57,401 nucleotides of DNA. It comes from Muribaculaceae bacterium (lineage in GTDB: Bacteria; Bacteroidota; Bacteroidia; Bacteroidales; G3-4614). The notes beneath the pieces are model-generated. The model ran no database searches and was not told where the DNA came from. It worked only from the letters and a program-made list of their open reading frames with translations. The stretch's first letter is position 1, and each line of letters begins with the position of its first letter. The stretch spans positions 1-57,401 of the forward strand of contig JAFYRT010000024.1 of the NCBI GenBank assembly GCA_017546805.1. The letters run 5' to 3'. A program made the translations under genes and the position numbers. Shown here piece after piece: positions 52,574 through 57,401 of this stretch.

Positions 52574-53848
52574 TTATATACAACATTTTTGAGGAGCACC
52601 ATCAATACGAGTTTGACCATCTCCTTTTATAATATACTTGTAACTTGTAATCTCATTCAAAGCCATAGGCCCACGAGCATGAAGTTTTTGAGTGCTTATG
52701 CCAATCTCTGCACCAAAACCAAACTGACCGCCATCGGTAAAAGCAGTAGAAACATTGCAATAAACACAAGCCGCATCAATCTCTTTGCTGAAACGTTCGG
52801 CAACTTCATTGTTTTCAGTAATAATAGCCTCGCTATGCTTTGATGAGAATTTCGATATATGTTCAACCGCCTCAGTGTAGTTTTCTACACATTTCACAGA
52901 TAATTTATAGTCTAAAAACTCAGTGCCCCAAGAGTTTTCGTCTGCAACTTTAAGTAACTCCGCAGGATATTTACCATCAAGAGCCGAGTAAGAAAGCTCA
53001 TCGGCATAAACCGTAACATTCTTATTCTTCAATGGTCCAAACAATTCAGCTAAATCGCATAGGCGACTCTTGTCTATAATAACAGAATCAATGGCGTTGC
53101 ACACCGAAACGCGGCGAGTTTTTGCGTTGAAGATAATCTCTTTGCCTTTGGCAATATCACCTTCAGTATGGAAGTATGCGTGACAAATACCTGCACCTGT
53201 CTCAATAACAGGTACTTTTGCATTGTCTCTCACATAGTTTATCAAATTTTTGCTACCACGAGGAATAATCAGGTCAACGTAACCAACAGCTGTTAATAAC
53301 TCTGTTGAAATCTCTCTCTTATTGCTAAGTAAAGTTGCTGAGTCAGAGCTGATTCCAAACTTTATCAACACCTTGTTGATAACTTTTATGATAGCTGCAT
53401 TTGAGTATTGAGCCTCCTTGCCACCTTTAAGAATACATGCGCTACCTGCCTTAAAGCAAAGAGAGAAAACATCGAATGTAACATTGGGACGAGCCTCGTA
53501 AATAATTCCAATAACGCCAAAAGGAACCGATACTTTGCTTATTTTCATTCCATTTGGGCGAACATCTTCCCATAAAATTTTACCAAGAGGAGAGGGAAGA
53601 GATGCAACTTTGCGGATATCCGAAGCAATATCAAAAATACGTTTTTCGGTAAGCATTAACCTGTCGTATTTAGGGTCTGCTTTATCCATTGCATCGAGGT
53701 CGCGTTTGTTCTCCTTCAATATATATTGGCAATCCTCCTCGGTTTGCTCAGCCAAAGCCATCAATACCTCGTTAATGGTCTTCTCTTCAAGCATGTTCAA
53801 GGCATTGGCCGCTTTACGAGCATTTTCAAAAGTCTCTTTAAGTATCAT
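52574..53848 (-). CDS. proA: Gamma-glutamyl phosphate reductase
   Basis: A 424-residue glutamate-5-semialdehyde dehydrogenase of proline synthesis. [17 protein letters not shown], the catalytic Cys in [11 protein letters not shown], and the C-terminal [21 protein letters not shown] are the family markers. It is cotranscribed with the carbamoyltransferase, as in other Bacteroidales where arginine and proline genes are adjacent. The glutamate 5-kinase gene proB is not in the window. Confidence 0.97.
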   Translation of the reverse strand: MILKETFENARKAANALNMLEEKTINEVLMALAEQTEEDCQYILKENKRDLDAMDKADPKYDRLMLTEKRIFDIASDIRKVASLPSPLGKILWEDVRPNGMKISKVSVPFGVIGIIYEARPNVTFDVFSLCFKAGSACILKGGKEAQYSNAAIIKVINKVLIKFGISSDSATLLSNKREISTELLTAVGYVDLIIPRGSKNLINYVRDNAKVPVIETGAGICHAYFHTEGDIAKGKEIIFNAKTRRVSVCNAIDSVIIDKSRLCDLAELFGPLKNKNVTVYADELSYSALDGKYPAELLKVADENSWGTEFLDYKLSVKCVENYTEAVEHISKFSSKHSEAIITENNEVAERFSKEIDAACVYCNVSTAFTDGGQFGFGAEIGISTQKLHARGPMALNEITSYKYIIKGDGQTRIDGAPQKCCI

Positions 53849-53872
53849 CTTTATCTATATTATATATGAACA

Positions 53873-53880
53873 CAAAGGTA
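53873..53880 (-). promoter_or_regulatory. -7 promoter element of the proA unit
   Basis: TACCTTTG on the minus strand, 24 bases upstream of the proA ATG, fits TANNTTTG. Confidence 0.6.
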
Positions 53881-53945
53881 ATAAAAAATATATAATAAGC
53901 TAAACATATCTATGTCTGATAAATTGGCGATTTATGTATCACTAA

Positions 53946-53978
53946 ACAAAAAAGTCCAAAACTTGCGTTTCGGACTTT
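53946..53978 (-). terminator. Terminator of the sigma-factor operon
   Basis: AAAGTCC (53951-53957) and GGACTTT (53972-53978), with AAAC/GTTT nested inside, are followed on the minus strand by TTTTTTG. It lies 23 bases past the stop codon of the SPOR gene. Confidence 0.8.
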
Positions 53979-54000
53979 GTCTGTGGGATTAGTCTCTTTG

Positions 54001-54504
54001 TTATTCGTTAACCAACAACCACGCATCGTCGAATTTACCAGAATAGCGTTGTTTGATAGCCTCTCTGAACGATGTGGCAGCCTCTCTTGTGTCAAAGCTG
54101 GCAGCAACAACTCGGTACCAACCTTTAGCATTTTGAACAGTGAAAGCATTGTAGCCGTCGCTTATCAAGCTGTTTTTTAAACCGTTTGCATTAGTTGTGA
54201 TAGAGAAAGTACCAACAATAACATTGAATTTTTTAAGTTTACCTGTGTCGCCTGAGTCAACAACGGTAACTTTTTCAACAGTAACTTTAACTGCAGGGCT
54301 TTCAACCTTAACAGTCGAAGGGGCGGGAGTCTCCTCTACCACAGCAGCCTTGGTTGTTTGTTCCGGAGTATTAATAGACTCGTCAGCCAACTCTTTTTGT
54401 TGTGCCATTTGGTAAGCAGCAGAGTATGTACTCTCTTTAGCTTTACAGCCAACCATTAAAAATGCTGCAATCATAACAATTGCAAGAGTGTTTAGAATTT
54501 TCAT
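54001..54504 (-). CDS. SPOR-domain lipoprotein
   Basis: A 167-residue lipoprotein (lipobox FLMVGC, Cys near residue 20). A low-complexity Pro/Val/Thr linker (about 50-90) leads to a C-terminal SPOR domain (FNVIVGTFSITTNANGLKNSLISDGYNAFTVQNAKGWYRVVAASFDTREAATSFREA). SPOR domains bind denuded peptidoglycan strands, commonly at the division site. It is the fourth gene of the ECF operon; its ATG is 21 nt behind the preceding stop codon. Confidence 0.9.
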   Translation of the reverse strand: MKILNTLAIVMIAAFLMVGCKAKESTYSAAYQMAQQKELADESINTPEQTTKAAVVEETPAPSTVKVESPAVKVTVEKVTVVDSGDTGKLKKFNVIVGTFSITTNANGLKNSLISDGYNAFTVQNAKGWYRVVAASFDTREAATSFREAIKQRYSGKFDDAWLLVNE

Positions 54505-54525
54505 AGTGCTAAATTAAATATTGAA

Positions 54526-54987
54526 TTATTTATTTTCTCCTTTTTTAAGCATCGATTTCCCGAAACTGTTTTCGCAGTTGAAAAACATAAACATCTGTTT
54601 AGGCGAGAGGATTTGTTTTATTTTTGCAAAATACTCACTTTCGATAGCGGCTATTTTAGCAGGCAGTTCAGCCATTTTATCGGCAACTGCAGAATAAGTT
54701 TCGTCGCTAACCTCCTCAACCGATTTTCTTATTTTTCGAGCCTCTTTATGAACAGAGGCCATAATCTCAAATTTTTTTCTCTCCAACTCGTCATATAAAG
54801 CAAAGAATTTCTCAGCCTCACTGTCGTTTAAAGGAATACATTGTTTGAGGTACTCCTTTTTCTCCTCCATATATTTAGCTATCAATTCAGAGCGTTTGTC
54901 CTGTTTGTTGGCATTGTGGCATCCTTGAGCATTAACCCTCATAAAAGGAATTAAAGCAAAGAACGATATTAGTAAAAAATATTTCAT
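54526..54987 (-). CDS. Exported Spy/CpxP-like helical protein
   Basis: A 153-residue exported protein (signal MKYFLLISFFALIPFMRVNA). The rest is helical and charged (LDSEAEKFFALYDELERKKFEIMASVHKEARKI) and ends in KIKQILSPKQMFMFF, a pattern seen in Spy/CpxP-like or metal-sensor-like periplasmic proteins. The exact family is not certain. Its place behind a sigma factor and a one-helix membrane protein resembles sensor/anti-sigma/sigma sets. Confidence 0.7.
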   Translation of the reverse strand: MKYFLLISFFALIPFMRVNAQGCHNANKQDKRSELIAKYMEEKKEYLKQCIPLNDSEAEKFFALYDELERKKFEIMASVHKEARKIRKSVEEVSDETYSAVADKMAELPAKIAAIESEYFAKIKQILSPKQMFMFFNCENSFGKSMLKKGENK

Positions 54988-55010
54988 AATACTATGGTTT
55001 AATTATCTAT

Positions 55011-55367
55011 TTAATCAACTTCGGCAATAAATTCATATATGGTGTAGTCCGAAACATTATTAAGGAATATAAAATCCTCTACAATTTCAGTATCACTATC
55101 TTTTGCCATTGCATTCATTTGTGAATCAGATATATCTCCGCTTGTCCAAGTAAAGACTTTGAACATAAGAGCAATGCCTGCAAACATGGCGGCCATATAA
55201 ACCCAAGGTTTAGCCATTGTCCAGAAGGAAATTGGCGCAGGGCGTTCCACAATAATCTCTTTTTGAGGGAGATTTTGCATCACTCTGTCATGCAACGAAT
55301 CAAAGTATCCGTCAGGAACTTTCATTCCGCTTTTTCTATTAATCTCATCCAATATTCCTTTTTTCAT
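55011..55367 (-). CDS. One-helix membrane protein, candidate anti-sigma factor
   Basis: A 118-residue protein with a cytoplasmic N-terminus (KKGILDEINRKSGMKVPDGYFDSLHDRVMQNLPQKE), a single membrane helix (WVYMAAMFAGIALMFKVF, about 52-70) and an acidic outer tail. The layout suits an anti-sigma factor, but no known anti-sigma domain is evident to me. It lies 42 nt behind the sigma gene. Confidence 0.65.
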   Translation of the reverse strand: MKKGILDEINRKSGMKVPDGYFDSLHDRVMQNLPQKEIIVERPAPISFWTMAKPWVYMAAMFAGIALMFKVFTWTSGDISDSQMNAMAKDSDTEIVEDFIFLNNVSDYTIYEFIAEVD

Positions 55368-55409
55368 AATCCTCGTTTTTACTCTTTGACAGATAAAATG
55401 TAGAATGGT

Positions 55410-55967
55410 TTAATCGACATTCTTTGTTTTTAGGAAATTTTCGATTTTCTTTACTGCATGGTGATAAGTAGCTTTCAATGCACCAACCGAAGTACCCAAA
55501 ATATCAGAGATGTCTTCGTATTTCATTTCATCAAAATATTTCATATTAAAGACCAATCTCTGTTTCTCCGGGAGAGTCATAATAGCCTCTTGCAGATACT
55601 TTTGAATTTCGTCTCCGTCAAAATACTCTTCACTTTCAAGCGAGGTTAGCATATAGTCGTTCTCTCCGTCCAACGAAATATTTTGAATTTTACGTTGTTT
55701 ATTCAAAAAGTTTATACTCTCATTAACAGCAATACGGTACAGCCAAGTAGATAGTTTCGCCTCACCGCGGAACAACTCAATGTTATCCCAAGCCTTAAGA
55801 AAAGTATTTTGTAAAAGGTCATCAGCATCGTCGTGCGAAGTAACCATTCTTCTTATCTGCCAATACAACGGACGCCCGTAATGCTTAACCACCTCCGAAA
55901 ACGCATCTCTGCAAGTATCGGGGTGTCTCAACTCTTCGGTGATTTTATCTTCATCAAATTGTGCCAT
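55410..55967 (-). CDS. ECF sigma factor (sigma-70 family)
   Basis: A 185-residue extracytoplasmic-function sigma factor. Region 2 is FSEVVKHYGRPLYWQIRRMVTSHDDADDLLQNTFLKAWDNIELFRGEAKLSTWLYRIAVNESINFL and region 4 is LPEKQRLVFNMKYFDEMKYEDISDILGTSVGALKATYHHAVKKIENFL. It is the first gene of a four-gene operon with candidate anti-sigma, periplasmic and SPOR proteins, so an envelope-stress response is likely by context. The signal it responds to is not known. Confidence 0.95.
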   Translation of the reverse strand: MAQFDEDKITEELRHPDTCRDAFSEVVKHYGRPLYWQIRRMVTSHDDADDLLQNTFLKAWDNIELFRGEAKLSTWLYRIAVNESINFLNKQRKIQNISLDGENDYMLTSLESEEYFDGDEIQKYLQEAIMTLPEKQRLVFNMKYFDEMKYEDISDILGTSVGALKATYHHAVKKIENFLKTKNVD

Positions 55968-56006
55968 TCTATGGTCCGTTATATATAAAGGTTTATAATT
56001 CGGGTG

Positions 56007-56014
56007 TAAAGATA
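56007..56014 (-). promoter_or_regulatory. Possible -7 element of the sigma-factor operon
   Basis: TATCTTTA on the minus strand is one base off TANNTTTG. It is followed by CACCCG as at 3591-3598 and at the tRNA-Lys promoter. Confidence 0.45.
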
Positions 56015-56068
56015 CAAATAAACGAGCAATAAATAAGAAGCTTGCTTCATTATTTTTTACAGCGAGAG

Positions 56069-56159
56069 CATATTAAGGTAATTGCTTTTAAGCAATTAAA
56101 ATTGACTAAATGTCAATTTGTGCCTTAAAATGGGGAGCACAGTGCTCTGTGCGACGGAG
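56069..56159 (+). repeat. Structured repeat R1, copy C
   Basis: Outer stem CATATTAAGG/CCTTAAAATG (one mismatch) encloses TAATTGCTT-TT-AAGCAATTA and AAATTGAC/GTCAATTT. GGGGA, hairpin 3 (GCACAG/CTGTGC) and GACGGAG follow. Hairpin 1 is longer here (9 bp) than in copies A and B. Confidence 0.75.
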
Positions 56160-56241
56160 TAGAGTATCTTCGAGTGTAGCTCAAAGATAAGGAATAAAGC
56201 TGAATATGCAATTATCAGTTGTTAGTTGTTAGTTGTTAGTT

Positions 56242-56323
56242 GAGAGATGTTTATATCTCGAACTTGCTACATTCAGAAGAGTTATGCCAAGCATAACTTT
56301 TCTCTTACTCGTTCACAACTTTG
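56242..56323 (+). repeat. Structured repeat R2, copy F3
   Basis: GAGAGAT-GTTT-ATATCTC (one mismatch), the linker GAACTTGCTACATTCAG, hairpin 2 AGTTATGC-CAA-GCATAACT (perfect) and TTTCTCTTACTCGTTCACAA. A tract of four TTAGTTG units precedes it. Confidence 0.65.
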
Positions 56324-56329
56324 TTTGTT

Positions 56330-56356
56330 AATGAGCATTAGCTCGTTGAACCTGCA
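56330..56356 (+). repeat. Structured repeat R2, partial copy F4
   Basis: AATGAGC-ATTA-GCTCGTT (7 bp with one T-G pair) followed by GAACCTGC. Only hairpin 1 and the start of the linker are present. Confidence 0.45.
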
Positions 56357-56457
56357 TAACACCTCTTCTAATTATCTTAGCCATCTTAGTTATCCTATTA
56401 ATCCTATTTGTTTTATAAAAAATGCATTGTTAATATTTGTAAATCAGCAATTTACCT

Positions 56458-56476
56458 CCCCCCCCCCTTTTTTTTT
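56458..56476. repeat. Homopolymer tract C10 T9
   Basis: Ten C residues run into nine T residues about 98 bases upstream of the lipoprotein start codon. Tracts of this kind are prone to slippage. Confidence 0.7.
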
Positions 56477-56573
56477 CTCGATGGGACGGTTGCTTTTTTG
56501 GAAAAATTAACTTTTCTTTGCAAGAAGTATTACTTTAATAACTCCAATAAAAAACATTAAAATAAAAACCAAT

Positions 56574-57401
56574 ATGAAACATTTAAAAAATTATTTAGGC
56601 ATCTTAAGCATGCTTGTTGCGTTGATGTTACTAACAATAGCATCATGTACTCCCGATGCAGAAAAAGAAGATTTAATCTGTAAAGTATCAGTAGAGATTA
56701 GTGAAGGCGGAATAGGAGTAGTTTCAAACAATGAAGTAGTCTCGGGAGGGGAGGTAACCCTAAAAGCTGTACCCGAAGCCACCTACCGTTTTGTAAATTG
56801 GACAGTGGGAGGGAAAGAGGTATCAAAAGAAAATCCCTACACCACAACAATTACAGCCACTACACAATTCAAAGCCAACTTTGAGAAAGATAATTATAAA
56901 ATAACAGTAACAGCAGGCGAGGGAGGAACAGTGAAAACCACAAAAGAAGGAGAGTTATTAAATGAAACAGAAGTAGAAGTATTAAATGGTTCAAAAGTCA
57001 CCCTCACCGCCACTCCCAACGAAGGTTATAGTTTTGTGAATTGGACAGTGAACGGAGAGGAGGTATCAAAAGAAGCAACATACACAATAACCGTAACAAA
57101 AGATGTAGAGTATGTAGCCAACTTCATAACACATAAAGTAACCGTAATAGCAGGCGAAGGCGGAACAGCCACAGCCTCAAAAAACCAAGTGGGTCATAAC
57201 GGACAAGTAACCTTGACTGCCACACCACAAGAGGGTTATAGCTTTGTCAATTGGACAGTAAACGGAGAGGAAGTATCAAAAGAAGCAACATACACAATAA
57301 CCGTAACAAAAGATGTAGAGTATGTAGCCAACTTCATAACCCATAAAGTAACAGTAATAGCAGGCGAAGGCGGAACCGCTAAGGCTTCCAAGACCCAAGT
57401 G
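56574..57401 (+). CDS. InlB-B-repeat lipoprotein (3' end outside the window)
   Basis: At least 276 codons are open from the ATG at 56574 to the window end, without a stop. The signal ends in LLTIASC with the lipidated Cys near residue 25. From about residue 37 there are four tandem divergent InlB B-repeats (for example YSFVNWTVNGEEVSKEATYTITV, VANFITHKVTVIAGEGGTATASK), the fourth cut by the window edge. It is probably a surface adhesin or scaffold. It lies behind a repeat-rich leader region and the C10T9 tract. Confidence 0.85.
   Translation, partial: MKHLKNYLGILSMLVALMLLTIASCTPDAEKEDLICKVSVEISEGGIGVVSNNEVVSGGEVTLKAVPEATYRFVNWTVGGKEVSKENPYTTTITATTQFKANFEKDNYKITVTAGEGGTVKTTKEGELLNETEVEVLNGSKVTLTATPNEGYSFVNWTVNGEEVSKEATYTITVTKDVEYVANFITHKVTVIAGEGGTATASKNQVGHNGQVTLTATPQEGYSFVNWTVNGEEVSKEATYTITVTKDVEYVANFITHKVTVIAGEGGTAKASKTQV
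57039..57401 (+). repeat. Near-identical 210-bp tandem repeats inside the lipoprotein gene
   Basis: AATTGGACAGT recurs at 57039 and 57249, a period of 210 bp (70 codons). The units differ in only a few bases, for example GTGAACGG and GTAAACGG, so copy number could change by recombination. An older, more diverged unit precedes them near 56797. Confidence 0.75.

Overview
The window comes from a Bacteroidota genome, almost certainly order Bacteroidales. The evidence is AT-rich coding DNA, promoters of the TTTG / TANNTTTG type, a Na+-translocating NADH:quinone reductase operon (nqrA-F), type IX secretion (T9SS) components and T9SS cargo with C-terminal sorting domains, GldH, and an N-succinylornithine-type carbamoyltransferase. 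Species cannot be fixed from the sequence.

Layout: 1-460 holds a tRNA-Lys gene followed by a block of structured repeats. 533-721 is a MITE-like element inserted exactly at the stop codon of a WalJ/YycJ-like hydrolase. 1601-5082 holds a secreted T9SS protein and an AAA ATPase. 5151-8696 is pyruvate:ferredoxin oxidoreductase (nifJ), followed by tRNA-Arg, ung, a C_GCAxxG_C_C protein, the T9SS plug protein and folB. 12317-18149 is the complete nqrABCDEF operon. 18150-22226 is an accessory island: one gene for an 866-residue PEGA / formylglycine-generating-enzyme-like / Fibrobacter-paralogous-domain protein, bracketed by about 700 bp of hairpin-rich repeats on each side. 22227-36145 holds dsbD, a coiled-coil protein, zapA, rny, ricT, gldH, a B3/B4 protein, rsmD, a RecD-like helicase, cls, a periplasmic thioredoxin, a winged-helix protein, recG and ispD. 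36145-46973 holds a WG-repeat protein, a subtilisin-like T9SS protease, outer-membrane proteins and lipoproteins, tRNA-Met, a Sel1-repeat protein, rfbC and a HAD phosphatase. 47151-53848 holds dnaE, trxA, the carbamoyltransferase and proA. 54001-55967 is an ECF sigma-factor operon with a membrane protein, a Spy-like periplasmic protein and a SPOR lipoprotein. The window ends inside an InlB-B-repeat lipoprotein gene with near-identical 210-bp tandem repeats.

Two observations stand out. First, the 866-residue protein contains two segments (20752-20871 and 21259-21444) that look like variable regions of a diversity-generating retroelement (DGR). They are GC-rich, poor in coding-strand adenine, dominated by NNC codons at positions where related proteins are expected to vary, and the C-terminal one is followed two bases after the stop codon by a 9-bp hairpin with a 4-base loop. 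No reverse transcriptase or template repeat is in the window, so the retroelement would have to act from elsewhere or be lost. Second, two families of dispersed intergenic elements recur (R1 at six places, R2 at six places). Their linker sequences are conserved while their hairpin arms change by compensatory substitutions, which points to conserved secondary structure. They cluster around the two repeat-rich surface-protein genes and next to tRNA-Lys, dsbD and recG.

Most other genes are ordinary housekeeping genes. T9SS connects several of them: the plug protein, GldH and two cargo proteins. Electron flow and redox are represented by nifJ, nqr, dsbD and two thioredoxins.
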